A DNA stretch of 64,000 nt from Elmis aenea. Its lineage: Eukaryota; Arthropoda; Insecta; Coleoptera; Elmidae. A model generated the notes under the pieces. The model was not told where the DNA came from and made no database searches. It saw nothing but the letters and a program-made list of their open reading frames with translations. Positions 15,101 to 29,990 of the stretch are shown one piece after another. The stretch covers positions 3,596,001-3,660,000 of the forward strand of contig OX393579.1 of assembly GCA_947652605.1 (NCBI GenBank). The letters are read 5' to 3'. The position numbers were made by a program, and so were the translations under genes. How positions within the stretch are numbered: position 1 is the stretch's first letter; each line of letters opens with the position of its first letter.

Positions 15101-16650
15101 ATGTGAAGAAGCGATGGATAAACTCTTTCTGTGATATACAAGTCAATAATTAAAATTGTTTATAAATAGTCGCTCAAGGAACACATGTATTATCTACAGC
15201 ACGGTCGTTTTATGAAATTATTAAAAATTAAAACCAGCTTATTGAAAGACATATGCAAAACAATTTTTTTCATGTAAAGAAGCGATGGGTAAACTCTTTC
15301 TGTGATATACAAGTCAATAATTAAAATTGTTTATAAATAGTCGCTCAAGGAACACATGTATTATCTACAGCACGATCGTTTTATGAAATTATTAAAAATT
15401 AAAACCAGCTTATTGAAAGACATATGCAAAACAATTTTTTTCATGTAAAGAAGCGATGGGTAAACTCTTTCTGTGATATACAAGTCAATAATTAAAATTG
15501 TTTATAAATAGTCGCTCAAGGAACACATGTATTATCTACAGCAAGGTCGTTTTATGAAATTATTAAAAATTAAAACCAGCTTATTGAAAGACATATGCAA
15601 AACAATTTTTTTCATGTAAAGAAGCGATGGGTAAACTCTTTCTGTGATATACAAGTCAATAATTAAAATTGTTTATAAATAGTCGCTCAAAGAACACATG
15701 TATTATCTACAGCACAGTCGTTTTATGAAATTATTAAAAATTAAAACCAGCTTATTGAAAGACATATGCAAAACAATTTTTTTCATGTAAAGAAGCGATG
15801 GGTAAACTCTTTCTGTGATATACAAGTCAATAATTAAAATTGTTTATAAATAGTCGCTCAAGGAACACATGTATTATCTACAGCACGGTCGTTTTATGAA
15901 ATTATTAAAAATTAAAACCAGCTCATTGAAAGACATATGCAAAAACATTTTTTTCATGTAAAGAAGCGATGGATAAACTCTTTTTGTTATATACAAGTCA
16001 ATAATTAAAATTGTTTATAAATAGTCGCTCAAGGAACACATGTATTATCTACAGCACGATCGTTTTATGAAATTATTAAAAATTAAAACCAGCTTATTGA
16101 AAGACATATGCAAAACAATTTTTTTCATGTAAAGAAGCGATGGGTAAACTCTTTCTGTGATATACAAGTCAATAATTAAAATTGTTTATAAATAGTCGCT
16201 CAAGGAACACATGTATTATCTACAGCAAGGTCGTTTTATGAAATTATTAAAAATTAAAACCAGCTTATTGAAAGACATATGCAAAACAATTTTTTTCATG
16301 TAAAGAAGCGATGGGTAAACTCTTTCTGTGATATACAAGTCAATAATTAAAATTGTTTATAAATAGTCGCTCAAAGAACACATGTATTATCTACAGCACA
16401 GTCGTTTTATGAAATTATTAAAAATTAAAACCAGCTTATTGAAAGACATATGCAAAACAATTTTTTTCATGTAAAGAAGCGATGGGTAAACTCTTTCTGT
16501 GATATACAAGTCAATATTTAAAATTGTTTATAAATAGTCGCTCAAGGAACACATGTATTATCTACAGCACGGTCGTTTTATGAAATTATTAAAAATTAAA
16601 ACCAGCTTATTGAAAGACATATGCAAAACAATTTTTTTCATGTAAAGAAG
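11452..16650 (+). repeat. Long-range satellite block, copy 2 (matches 1-5200)
   Basis: This is the second copy of the block at 1-5200, identical at every rare variant I compared, at a constant offset of 11451 bp. Its first 650 bp are also the end of the 23-monomer duplication, so the two duplications overlap. Confidence 0.9.
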
Positions 16651-19600
16651 CGATGGGTAAACTCTTTCTGTTATATACAAGTCAATAATTAAAATTGTTT
16701 ATAAATAGTCGCTCAAGGAACACATGTATTATCTACAGCACGATCGTTTTATGAAATTATTAAAAATTAAAACCAGCTTATTGAAAGACATATGCAAAAC
16801 AATTTTTTTCATGTAAAGAAGCGATGGGTAAACTCTTTCTGTGATATACAAGTCAATAATTAAAATTGTTTATAAATAGTCGCTCAAGGAACACATGTAT
16901 TATCTACAGCAAGGTCGTTTTATGAAATTATTAAAAATTAAAACCAGCTTATTGAAAGACATATGCAAAACAATTTTTTTCATGTAAAGAAGCGATGGGT
17001 AAACTCTTTCTGTGATATACAAGTCAATAATTAAAATTGTTTATAAATAGTCGCTCAAGGAACACATGTATTATCTACAGCAAGGTCGTTTTATGAAATT
17101 ATTAAAAATTAAAACCAGCTTATTGAAAGACATATGCAAAACAATTTTTTTCATGTAAAGAAGCGATGGGTAAACTCTTTCTGTGATATACAAGTCAATA
17201 ATTAAAATTGTTTATAAATAGTCGCTCAAGGAACACATGTATTATCTACAGCACGGTCGTTTTATGAAATTATTAAAAATTAAAACCAGCTTATTGAAAG
17301 ACATATGCAAAACAATTTTTTTCATGTAAAGAAGCGATGGATAAACTCTTCCTGTGATATACAAGTCAATAATTAAAATTGTTTATAAATAGTCGCTCAA
17401 GGAACACATGTTATATCTACAGCACGGTCGTTTTATGAAATTATTAAAAATTAAAACCAGCTTATTGAAAGACATATGCAAAACAATTTTTTTCATGTAA
17501 AGAAGCGATGGGTAAACTCTTTCTGTGATATACAAGTCAATAATTAAAATTGTTTATAAATAGTCGCTCAAGGAACACATGTATTATCTACAGCACGGTC
17601 GTTTTATGAAATTATTAAAAATTAAAACCAGCTTATTGAAAGACATATGCAAAACAATTTTTTTCATGTAAAGAAGCGATGGATAAACTCTTTCTGTTAT
17701 ATACAAGTCAATAATTAAAATTGTTTATAAATAGTCGCTCAAGGAACACATGTATTATCTACAGCACGGTCGTTTTATGAAATTATTAAAAATTAAAACC
17801 AGCTTATTGAAAGACATATGCAAAACAATTTTTTTCATGTAAAGAAGCGATGGATAAACTCTTTCTGTGATATACAAGTCAATAATTAAAATTGTTTATA
17901 AATAGTCGCTCAAGGAACACATGTATTATCTACAGCACGGTCGTTTTATGAAATTATTAAAAATTAAAACCAGCTTATTGAAAGACATATGCAAAACAAT
18001 TTTTTTCATGTAAAGAAGCGATGGATAAACTCTTTCTGTGATATACAAGTCAATAATTAAAATTGTTTATAAATAGTCGCTCAAGGAACACATGTATTAT
18101 CTACAGCAAGGTCGTTTTATGAAATTATTAAAAATTAAAACCAGCTTATTGAAAGACATATGCAAAACAATTTTTTTCATGTAAAGAAGCGATGGGTAAA
18201 CTCTTTCTGTGATATACAAGTCAATAATTAAAATTGTTTATAAATAGTCGCTCAAGGAACACATGTATTATCTACAGCACGGTCGTTTTATGAAATTATT
18301 AAAAATTAAAACCAGCTTATTGAAAGACATATGCAAAACAATTTTTTTCATGTAAAGAAGCGATGGATAAACTCTTCCTGTGATATACAAGTCAATAATT
18401 AAAATTGTTTATAAATAGTCGCTCAAGGAACACATGTATTATCTACAGCACGGTCGTTTTATGAAATTATTAAAAATTAAAACCAGCTTATTGAAAGATA
18501 TGCAAAACAATTTTTTTCATGTAAAGAAGCGATGGAGAAACTCTTCCTGTGATATACAAGTCAATAATTAAAAATGTTTATAAATAGTCGCTCAAAGAAC
18601 ACATGTATTATCTACAGCACGGTCGTTTTATGAAATTATTAAAAATTAAAACCAGCTTATTGAAAGACATATGCAAAACAATTTTTTTCATGTAAAGAAG
18701 CGATGGGTAAACTCTTTCTGTGATATACAAGTCAATAATTAAAATTGTTTATAAATAGTCGCTCAAGGAACACATGTATTATCTACAGCACGGTCGTTTT
18801 ATGAAATTATTAAAAATTAAAACCAGCTTATTGAAAGACATATGCAAAACAATTTTTTTCATGTAAAGAAGCGATGGATAAACTCTTTCTGTTATATACA
18901 AGTCAATAATTAAAATTGTTTATAAATAGTCGCTCAAGGAACACATGTATTATCTACAGCACGGTCGTTTTATGAAATTATTAAAAATTCAAACCAGCTT
19001 ATTGAAAGACATATGCAAAACAATTTTTTTCATGTAAAGAAGCGATGGGTAAACTCTTTCTGTGATATACAAGTCAATAATTAAAATTGTTTATAAATAG
19101 TCGCTCAAGGAACACATGTATTATCTACAGCACGGTCGTTTTATGAAATTATTAAAAATTAAAACCAGCTTATTGAAAGACATATGCAAAACAATTTTTT
19201 TCATGTAAAGAAGCGATGGGTAAACTCTTTCTGTGATATACAAGTCAATAATTAAAATTGTTTATAAATAGTCGCTCAAGGAACACATGTATTATCTACA
19301 GCACGGTCGTTTTATGAAATTATTAAAAATTAAAACCAGCTTATTGAAAGACATATGCAAAACAATTTTTTTCATGTAAAGAAGCGATGGGTAAACTCTT
19401 TCTGTGATATACAAGTCAATAATTAAAATTGTTTATAAATAGTCGCTCAAGGAACACATGTATTATCTACAGCACGGTCGTTTTATGAAATTATTAAAAA
19501 TTAAAACCAGCTTATTGAAAGACATATGCAAAACAATTTTTTTCATGTGAAGAAGCGATGGATAAACTCTTTCTGTGATATACAAGTCAATAATTAAAAT

Positions 19601-21487
19601 TGTTTATAAATAGTCGCTCAAGGAACACATGTATTATCTACAGCACGGTCGTTTTATGAAATTATTAAAAATTAAAACCAGCTTATTGAAAGACATATGC
19701 AAAACAATTTTTTTCATGTAAAGAAGCGATGGGTAAACTCTTTCTGTGATATACAAGTCAATAATTAAAATTGTTTATAAATAGTCGCTCAAGGAACACA
19801 TGTATTATCTACAGCACGATCGTTTTATGAAATTATTAAAAATTAAAACCAGCTTATTGAAAGACATATGCAAAACAATTTTTTTCATGTAAAGAAGCGA
19901 TGGGTAAACTCTTTCTGTGATATACAAGTCAATAATTAAAATTGTTTATAAATAGTCGCTCAAGGAACACATGTATTATCTACAGCAAGGTCGTTTTATG
20001 AAATTATTAAAAATTAAAACCAGCTTATTGAAAGACATATGCAAAACAATTTTTTTCATGTAAAGAAGCGATGGGTAAACTCTTTCTGTGATATACAAGT
20101 CAATAATTAAAATTGTTTATAAATAGTCGCTCAAAGAACACATGTATTATCTACAGCACAGTCGTTTTATGAAATTATTAAAAATTAAAACCAGCTTATT
20201 GAAAGACATATGCAAAACAATTTTTTTCATGTAAAGAAGCGATGGGTAAACTCTTTCTGTGATATACAAGTCAATAATTAAAATTGTTTATAAATAGTCG
20301 CTCAAGGAACACATGTATTATCTACAGCAAGGTCGTTTTATGAAATTATTAAAAATTAAAACCAGCTCATTGAAAGACATATGCAAAACAATTTTTTTCA
20401 TGTAAAGAAGCGATGGATAAACTCTTTTTGTTATATACAAGTCAATAATTAAAATTGTTTATAAATAGTCGCTCAAGGAACACATGTATTATCTACAGCA
20501 CGATCGTTTTATGAAATTATTAAAAATTAAAACCAGCTTATTGAAAGACATATGCAAAACAATTTTTTTCATGTAAAGAAGCGATGGGTAAACTCTTTCT
20601 GTGATATACAAGTCAATAATTAAAATTGTTTATAAATAGTCGCTCAAGGAACACATGTATTATCTACAGCAAGGTCGTTTTATGAAATTATTAAAAATTA
20701 AAACCAGCTTATTGAAAGACATATGCAAAACAATTTTTTTCATGTAAAGAAGCGATGGGTAAACTCTTTCTGTGATATACAAGTCAATAATTAAAATTGT
20801 TTATAAATAGTCGCTCAAAGAACACATGTATTATCTACAGCACAGTCGTTTTATGAAATTATTAAAAATTAAAACCAGCTTATTGAAAGACATATGCAAA
20901 ACAATTTTTTTCATGTAAAGAAGCGATGGGTAAACTCTTTCTGTGATATACAAGTCAATATTTAAAATTGTTTATAAATAGTCGCTCAAGGAACACATGT
21001 ATTATCTACAGCACGGTCGTTTTATGAAATTATTAAAAATTAAAACCAGCTTATTGAAAGACATATGCAAAACAATTTTTTTCATGTAAAGAAGCGATGG
21101 GTAAACTCTTTCTGTTATATACAAGTCAATAATTAAAATTGTTTATAAATAGTCGCTCAAGGAACACATGTATTATCTACAGCACGATCGTTTTATGAAA
21201 TTATTAAAAATTAAAACCAGCTTATTGAAAGACATATGCAAAACAATTTTTTTCATGTAAAGAAGCGATGGGTAAACTCTTTCTGTGATATACAAGTCAA
21301 TAATTAAAATTGTTTATAAATAGTCGCTCAAGGAACACATGTATTATCTACAGCAAGGTCGTTTTATGAAATTATTAAAAATTAAAACCAGCTTATTGAA
21401 AGACATATGCAAAACAATTTTTTTCATGTAAAGAAGCGATGGGTAAACTCTTTCTGTGATATACAAGTCAATAATTAAAATTGTTTA
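12600..21487 (+). repeat. Tandem duplication of a 26-monomer block (4444 bp x 2)
   Basis: Constant 4444-bp spacing is seen for CAAGG at 12637/17081, ACATGTTATA at 12962/17406, AGATATGC at 14052/18496, AATTCAAACC at 14542/18986 and CAATATTTA at 16512/20956. The copies abut near 17043. One monomer differs between copies: CACGG with GCAAAAACATTT near 15884-15950 faces CAAGG with GCAAAACAAT near 20328-20395. Confidence 0.87.
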
Positions 21488-24400
21488 TAAATAGTTGCTC
21501 AAAGAACACATGTATTATCTACAGCACAGTCGTTTTATGAAATTATTAAAAATTAAAACCAGCTTATTGAAAGACATATGCAAAACAATTTTTTTCATGT
21601 AAAGAAGCGATGGGTAAACTCTTTCTGTGATATACAAGTCAATATTTAAAATTGTTTATAAATAGTCGCTCAAGGAACACATGTATTATCTACAGCACGG
21701 TCGTTTTATGAAATTATTAAAAATTAAAACCAGCTTATTGAAAGACATATGCAAAACAATTTTTTTCATGTAAAGAAGCGATGGATAAACTCTTTCTGTT
21801 ATATACAAGTCAATAATTAAAATTGTTTATAAATAGTCGCTCAAGGAACACATGTATTATCTACAGCACGGTCGTTTTATGAAATTATTAAAAATTAAAA
21901 CCAGCTTATTGAAAGACATATGCAAAACAATTTTTTTCATGTAAAGAAGCGATGGATAAACTCTTCTGTGATATACAAGTCAATAATTAAAATTGTTTAT
22001 AAATAGTCGCTCAAGGAACACATGTATTATCTACAGCACGGTCGTTTTATGAAATTATTAAAAATTAAAACCAGCTTATTGAAAGACATATGAAAAACAA
22101 TTTTTTTCATGTAAAGAAGCGATGGGTAAACTCTTTCTGTGATATACAAGTCAATAATTAAAATTGTTTATAAATAGTCGCTCAAAGAACACATCTATTA
22201 TCTACAGCACGGTCGTTTTATGAAATTATTAAAAATTAAAACCAGCTTATTGAAAGACATATGCAAAACAATTTTTTTCATGTAAAGAAGCGATGGGTAA
22301 ACTCTTTCTGTGATATACAAGTCAATAATTAAAATTGTTTATAAATAGTCGCTCAAGGAACACATGTATTATCTACAGCACGGTCGTTTTATGAAATTAT
22401 TAAAAATTAAAACCAGCTCATTGAAAGACATATGCAAAACAATTTTTTTCATGTAAAGAAGCGATGGGTAAACTCTTTCTGTGATATACAAGTCAATAAT
22501 TAAAATTGTTTATAAATAGTCGCTCAAAGAACACATGTATTATCTACAGCACAGTCGTTTTATGAAATTATTAAAAATTAAAACCAGCTTATTGAAAGAC
22601 ATATGCAAAACAATTTTTTTCATGTAAAGAAGCGATGGGTAAACTCTTTCTGTGATATACAAGTCAATAATTAAAATTGTTTATAAATAGTCGCTCAAGG
22701 AACACATGTATTATCTACAGCAAGGTCGTTTTATGAAATTATTAAAAATTAAAACCAGCTCATTGAAAGACATATGCAAAACAATTTTTTTCATGTAAAG
22801 AAGCGATGGATAAACTCTTTTTGTTATATACAAGTCAATAATTAAAATTGTTTATAAATAGTCGCTCAAGGAACACATGTATTATCTACAGCACGATCGT
22901 TTTATGAAATTATTAAAAATTAAAACCAGCTTATTGAAAGACATATGCAAAACAATTTTTTTCATGTAAAGAAGCGATGGGTAAACTCTTTCTGTGATAT
23001 ACAAGTCAATAATTAAAATTGTTTATAAATAGTCGCTCAAGGAACACATGTATTATCTACAGCAAGGTCGTTTTATGAAATTATTAAAAATTAAAACCAG
23101 CTTATTGAAAGACATATGCAAAACAATTTTTTTCATGTAAAGAAGCGATGGGTAAACTCTTTCTGTGATATACAAGTCAATAATTAAAATTGTTTATAAA
23201 TAGTCGCTCAAAGAACACATGTATTATCTACAGCACAGTCGTTTTATGAAATTATTAAAAATTAAAACCAGCTTATTGAAAGACATATGCAAAACAATTT
23301 TTTTCATGTAAAGAAGCGATGGGTAAACTCTTTCTGTGATATACAAGTCAATATTTAAAATTGTTTATAAATAGTCGCTCAAGGAACACATGTATTATCT
23401 ACAGCACGGTCGTTTTATGAAATTATTAAAAATTAAAACCAGCTTATTGAAAGACATATGCAAAACAATTTTTTTCATGTAAAGAAGCGATGGGTAAACT
23501 CTTTCTGTTATATACAAGTCAATAATTAAAATTGTTTATAAATAGTCGCTCAAGGAACACATGTATTATCTACAGCACGATCGTTTTATGAAATTATTAA
23601 AAATTAAAACCAGCTTATTGAAAGACATATGCAAAACAATTTTTTTCATGTAAAGAAGCGATGGGTAAACTCTTTCTGTGATATACAAGTCAATAATTAA
23701 AATTGTTTATAAATAGTCGCTCAAGGAACACATGTATTATCTACAGCAAGGTCGTTTTATGAAATTATTAAAAATTAAAACCAGCTTATTGAAAGACATA
23801 TGCAAAACAATTTTTTTCATGTAAAGAAGCGATGGGTAAACTCTTTCTGTGATATACAAGTCAATAATTAAAATTGTTTATAAATAGTTGCTCAAAGAAC
23901 ACATGTATTATCTACAGCACAGTCGTTTTATGAAATTATTAAAAATTAAAACCAGCTTATTGAAAGACATATGCAAAACAATTTTTTTCATGTAAAGAAG
24001 CGATGGGTAAACTCTTTCTGTGATATACAAGTCAATATTTAAAATTGTTTATAAATAGTCGCTCAAGGAACACATGTATTATCTACAGCACGGTCGTTTT
24101 ATGAAATTATTAAAAATTAAAACCAGCTTATTGAAAGACATATGCAAAACAATTTTTTTCATGTAAAGAAGCGATGGATAAACTCTTTCTGTTATATACA
24201 AGTCAATAATTAAAATTGTTTATAAATAGTCGCTCAAGGAACACATGTATTATCTACAGCACGGTCGTTTTATGAAATTATTAAAAATTAAAACCAGCTT
24301 ATTGAAAGACATATGCAAAACAATTTTTTTCATGTAAAGAAGCGATGGATAAACTCTTCTGTGATATACAAGTCAATAATTAAAATTGTTTATAAATAGT

Positions 24401-24917
24401 CGCTCAAGGAACACATGTATTATCTACAGCACGGTCGTTTTATGAAATTATTAAAAATTAAAACCAGCTTATTGAAAGACATATGAAAAACAATTTTTTT
24501 CATGTAAAGAAGCGATGGGTAAACTCTTTCTGTGATATACAAGTCAATAATTAAAATTGTTTATAAATAGTCGCTCAAAGAACACATCTATTATCTACAG
24601 CACGGTCGTTTTATGAAATTATTAAAAATTAAAACCAGCTTATTGAAAGACATATGCAAAACAATTTTTTTCATGTAAAGAAGCGATGGGTAAACTCTTT
24701 CTGTGATATACAAGTCAATAATTAAAATTGTTTATAAATAGTCGCTCAAGGAACACATGTATTATCTACAGCACGGTCGTTTTATGAAATTATTAAAAAT
24801 TAAAACCAGCTCATTGAAAGACATATGCAAAACAATTTTTTTCATGTAAAGAAGCGATGGGTAAACTCTTTCTGTGATATACAAGTCAATAATTAAAATT
24901 GTTTATAAATAGTCGCT
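20026..24917 (+). repeat. Tandem duplication of a 14-monomer block (2393 bp x 2)
   Basis: The unusual AGTTGCTC variant lies at 21493 and 23886, the TCATTG monomer at 20365/22758 and 22416/24809, and CACAGTCG near 20157/22550. All are 2393 bp apart. The copies are adjacent with the join near 22418, and the match ends near 24917 where CTCAAAG faces CTCAAGG. Confidence 0.87.
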
Positions 24918-24954
24918 CAAGGAACACATGTATTATCTACAGCACGGTCGTTTT

Positions 24955-27180
24955 ATGAAATTATTAAAAATTAAAACCAGCTTATTGAAAGACATATGCA
25001 AAACAATTTTTTTCATGTAAAGAAGCGATGGGTAAACTCTTTCTGTGATATACAAGTCAATAATTAAAATTGTTTATAAATAGTCGCTCAAGGAACACAT
25101 GTATTATCTACAGCACGGTCGTTTTATGAAATTATTAAAAATTAAAACCAGCTTATTGAAAGACATATGTAAAACAATTTTTTTCATGTAAAGAAGCGAT
25201 GGGTAAACTCTTTCTGTGATATACAAGTCAATAATTAAAATTGTTTATAAATAGTCGCTCAAGGAACACATGTATTATCTACAGCAAGGTCGTTTTATGA
25301 AATTATTAAAAATTAAAACCAGCTTATTGAAAGACATATGCAAAACAATTTTTTTCATGTAAAGAAGCGATGGATAAACTCTTTCTGTGATATACAAGTC
25401 AATAATTAAAATTGTTTATAAATAGTCGCTCAAGGAACACATGTATTATCTACAGCAAGGTCGTTTTATGAAATTATTAAAAATTAAAACCAGCTTATTG
25501 AAAGACATATGCAAAACAATTTTTTTCATGTAAAAAAGCGATGGGTAAACTCTTTCTGTGATATACAAGTCAATAATTAAAATTGTTTATAAATAGTCGC
25601 TCAAGGAACACATGTATTATCTACAGCACGGTCGTTTTATGAAATTATTAAAAATTAAAACCAGCTTATTGAAAGGCATATGCAAAACAATTTTTTTCAT
25701 GTAAAGAAGCGATGGATAAACTCTTCCTGTGATATACAAGTCAATAATTAAAATTGTTTATAAATAGTCGCTCAAGGAACACATGTATTATCTACAGCAC
25801 GGTCGTTTTATGAAATTATTAAAAATTAAAACCAGCTTATTGAAAGACATATGCAAAACAATTTTTTTCATGTAAAGAAGCGATGGATAAACTCTTTCTG
25901 TGATATACAAGTCAATAATTAAAATTGTTTATAAATAGTCGCTCAAAGAACACATGTATTATCTACAGCACGGTCGTTTTATGAAATTATTAAAAATTAA
26001 AACCAGCTTATTGAAAGACATATGCAAAACAATTTTTTTCATGTAAAGAAGCGATGGGTAAACTCTTTCTGTGATATACAAGTCAATAATTAAAATTGTT
26101 TATAGATAGTCGCTCAAGGAACACATGTATTATCTACAGCAAGGTCGTTTTATGAAATTATTAAAAATTAAAACCAGCTTATTGAAAGACATATGCAAAA
26201 CAATTTTTTTCATGTAAAGAAGCGATGGGTAAACTCTTTCTGTGATATACAAGTCAATAATTAAAATTGTTTATAAATAGTCGCTCAAGGAACACATGTA
26301 TTATCTACAGCACGGTCGTTTTATGAAATTATTAAAAATTAAAACCAGCTTATTGAAAGACATATGCAAAACAATTTTTTTCATGTAAAGAAGCGATGGA
26401 TAAACTCTTCCTGTGATATACAAGTCAATAATTAAAATTGTTTATAAATAGTCGCTCAAGGAACACATGTTATATCTACAGCACGGTCGTTTTATGAAAT
26501 TATTAAAAATTAAAACCAGCTTATTGAAAGACATATGCAAAACAATTTTTTTCATGTAAAGAAGCGATGGGTAAACTCTTTCTGTGATATACAAGTCAAT
26601 AATTAAAATTGTTTATAAATAGTCGCTCAAGGAACACATGTATTATCTACAGCACGGTCGTTTTATGAAATTATTAAAAATTAAAACCAGCTTATTGAAA
26701 GACATATGCAAAACAATTTTTTTCATGTAAAGAAGCGATGGATAAACTCTTTCTGTTATATACAAGTCAATAATTAAAATTGTTTATAAATAGTCGCTCA
26801 AGGAACACATGTATTATCTACAGCACGGTCGTTTTATGAAATTATTAAAAATTAAAACCAGCTTATTGAAAGACATATGCAAAACAATTTTTTTCATGTA
26901 AAGAAGCGATGGATAAACTCTTTCTGTGATATACAAGTCAATAATTAAAATTGTTTATAAATAGTCGCTCAAGGAACACATGTATTATCTACAGCACGGT
27001 CGTTTTATGAAATTATTAAAAATTAAAACCAGCTTATTGAAAGACATATGCAAAACAATTTTTTTCATGTAAAGAAGCGATGGATAAACTCTTTCTGTGA
27101 TATACAAGTCAATAATTAAAATTGTTTATAAATAGTCGCTCAAGGAACACATGTATTATCTACAGCACGGTCGTTTTATG
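24955..27180 (+). repeat. Third copy of the window-start block, partly diverged
   Basis: At offset 24954 bp it shares ATATGTAAAA (25165), GGCATATGC (25675) and ACATGTTATA (26465) with positions 211, 721 and 1511. It lacks the TGTGAAG variant of position 920, has private changes (TAAAAAAGC near 25532, TATAGATAG near 26101), and loses the match by about 27180. Confidence 0.8.
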
Positions 27181-29090
27181 AAATTATTAAAAATTAAAAC
27201 CAGCTCATTGAAAGACATATGCAAAACAATTTTTTTCATGTAAAGAAGCGATGGATAAACTCTTCCTGTGATATACAAGTCAATAATTAAAATTGTTTAT
27301 AAATAGTCGCTCAAGGAACACATGTACTATTATCTACAGCACGGTCGTTTTATGAAATTATTAAAAATTAAAACCAGCTTATTGAAAGACATATGCAAAA
27401 CAATTTTTTTCATGTAAAGAAGCGATGGATAAACTCTTTCTGTGATATACAAGTCAATAATTAAAATTGTTTATAAATAGTCGCTCAAGGAACACATGTA
27501 TTATCTACAGCACGGTCGTTTTATGAAATTATTAAAAATTAAAACCAGCTTATTGAAAGACATATGCAAAACAATTTTTTTCATGTAAAGAAGCGATGGG
27601 TAAACTCTTTCTGTGATATACAAGTCAATAATTAAAATTGTTTATAAATAGTCGCTCAAGGAACACATGTATTATCTACAGCACGGTCGTTTTATGAAAT
27701 TATTAAAAATTAAAACCAGCTCATTGAAAGACATATGCAAAACAATTTTTTTCATGTAAAGAAGCGATGGGTAAACTCTTTCTGTGATATACAAGTCAAT
27801 AATTAAAATTGTTTATAAATAGTCGCTCAAGGAACACATGTATTATCTACAGCACGGTCGTTTTATGAAATTATTAAAAATTAAAACCAGCTTATTGAAA
27901 GACATATGCAAAACAATTTTTTTCATGTGAAGAAGCGATGGATAAACTCTTTCTGTGATATACAAGTCAATAATTAAAATTGTTTATAAATAGTCGCTCA
28001 AGGAACACATGTATTATCTACAGCACGGTCGTTTTATGAAATTATTAAAAATTAAAACCAGCTTATTGAAAGACATATGCAAAACAATTTTTTTCATGTA
28101 AAGAAGCGATGGGTAAACTCTTTCTGTGATATACAAGTCAATAATTAAAATTGTTTATAAATAGTCGCTCAAGGAACACATGTATTATCTACAGCACGAT
28201 CGTTTTATGAAATTATTAAAAATTAAAACCAGCTTATTGAAAGACATATGCAAAACAATTTTTTTCATGTAAAGAAGCGATGGGTAAACTCTTTCTGTGA
28301 TATACAAGTCAATAATTAAAATTGTTTATAAATAGTCGCTCAAGGAACACATGTATTATCTACAGCAAGGTCGTTTTATGAAATTATTAAAAATTAAAAC
28401 CAGCTTATTGAAAGACATATGCAAAACAATTTTTTTCATGTAAAGAAGCGATGGGTAAACTCTTTCTGTGATATACAAGTCAATAATTAAAATTGTTTAT
28501 AAATAGTCGCTCAAAGAACACATGTATTATCTACAGCACAGTCGTTTTATGAAATTATTAAAAATTAAAACCAGCTTATTGAAAGACATATGCAAAACAA
28601 TTTTTTTCATGTAAAGAAGCGATGGGTAAACTCTTTCTGTGATATACAAGTCAATAATTAAAATTGTTTATAAATAGTCGCTCAAGGAACACATGTATTA
28701 TCTACAGCACGGTCGTTTTATGAAATTATTAAAAATTAAAACCAGCTTATTGAAAGACATATGCAAAACAATTTTTTTCATGTAAAGAAGCGATGGATAA
28801 ACTCTTTCTGTTATATACAAGTCAATAATTAAAATTGTTTATAAATAGTCGCTCAAGGAACACATGTATTATCTACAGCACGGTCGTTTTATGAAATTAT
28901 TAAAAATTAAAACCAGCTTATTGAAAGACATATGCAAAACAATTTTTTTCATGTAAAGAAGCGATGGATAAACTCTTCCTGTGATATACAAGTCAATAAT
29001 TAAAATTGTTTATAAATAGTCGCTCAAGGAACACATGTATTATCTACAGCACGGTCGTTTTATGAAATTATTAAAAATTAAAACCAGCTT
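26980..29090 (+). repeat. 12-monomer block with ACT insertion, copy 1 (matches 35362-37480)
   Basis: The block contains the 3-bp insertion CATGTACTATT at 27321, TGTGAAG at 27929 and CACGATCG at 28195. All recur 8382 bp downstream (49 units plus 3 bp). The insertion marks descent, because it also appears at 47847 and 50416. Confidence 0.85.
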
Positions 29091-29990
29091 ATTGAAAGAC
29101 ATATGCAAAACAATTTTTTTCATGTAAAGAAGCGATGGGTAAACTCTTTCTGTGATATACAAGTCAATAATTAAAATTGTTTATAAATAGTCGCTCAAGG
29201 AACACATGTATTATCTACAGCACGATCGTTTTATGAAATTATTAAAAATTAAAACCAGCTTATTGAAAGACATATGCAAAACAATTTTTTTCATGTAAAG
29301 AAGCGATGGGTAAACTCTTTCTGTGATATACAAGTCAATAATTAAAATTGTTTATAAATAGTCGCTCAAGGAACACATGTATTATCTACAGCAAGGTCGT
29401 TTTATGAAATTATTAAAAATTAAAACCAGCTTATTGAAAGACATATGCAAAACAATTTTTTTCATGTAAAGAAGCGATGGGTAAACTCTTTCTGTGATAT
29501 ACAAGTCAATAATTAAAATTGTTTATAAATAGTCGCTCAAAGAACACATGTATTATCTACAGCACAGTCGTTTTATGAAATTATTAAAAATTAAAACCAG
29601 CTTATTGAAAGACATATGCAAAACAATTTTTTTCATGTAAAGAAGCGATGGGTAAACTCTTTCTGTGATATACAAGTCAATAATTAAAATTGTTTATAAA
29701 TAGTCGCTCAAGGAACACATGTATTATCTACAGCACGGTCGTTTTATGAAATTATTAAAAATTAAAACCAGCTTATTGAAAGACATATGCAAAACAATTT
29801 TTTTCATGTAAAGAAGCGATGGATAAACTCTTTCTGTTATATACAAGTCAATAATTAAAATTGTTTATAAATAGTCGCTCAAGGAACACATGTATTATCT
29901 ACAGCACGGTCGTTTTATGAAATTATTAAAAATTAAAACCAGCCTATTGAAAGACATATGCAAAACAATTTTTTTCATGTAAAGAAGCGA
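27970..29990 (+). repeat. Tandem duplication of a 6-monomer block (1026 bp x 2)
   Basis: The ordered series CACGATCG, CAAGGTCG, CACAGTCG and then a TGTTATATAC monomer occurs from 28195 and again from 29221, 1026 bp apart. The related copy at 35362-37480 has this series once, so the 6-monomer duplication is probably later than the 49-monomer copy. Confidence 0.78.
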
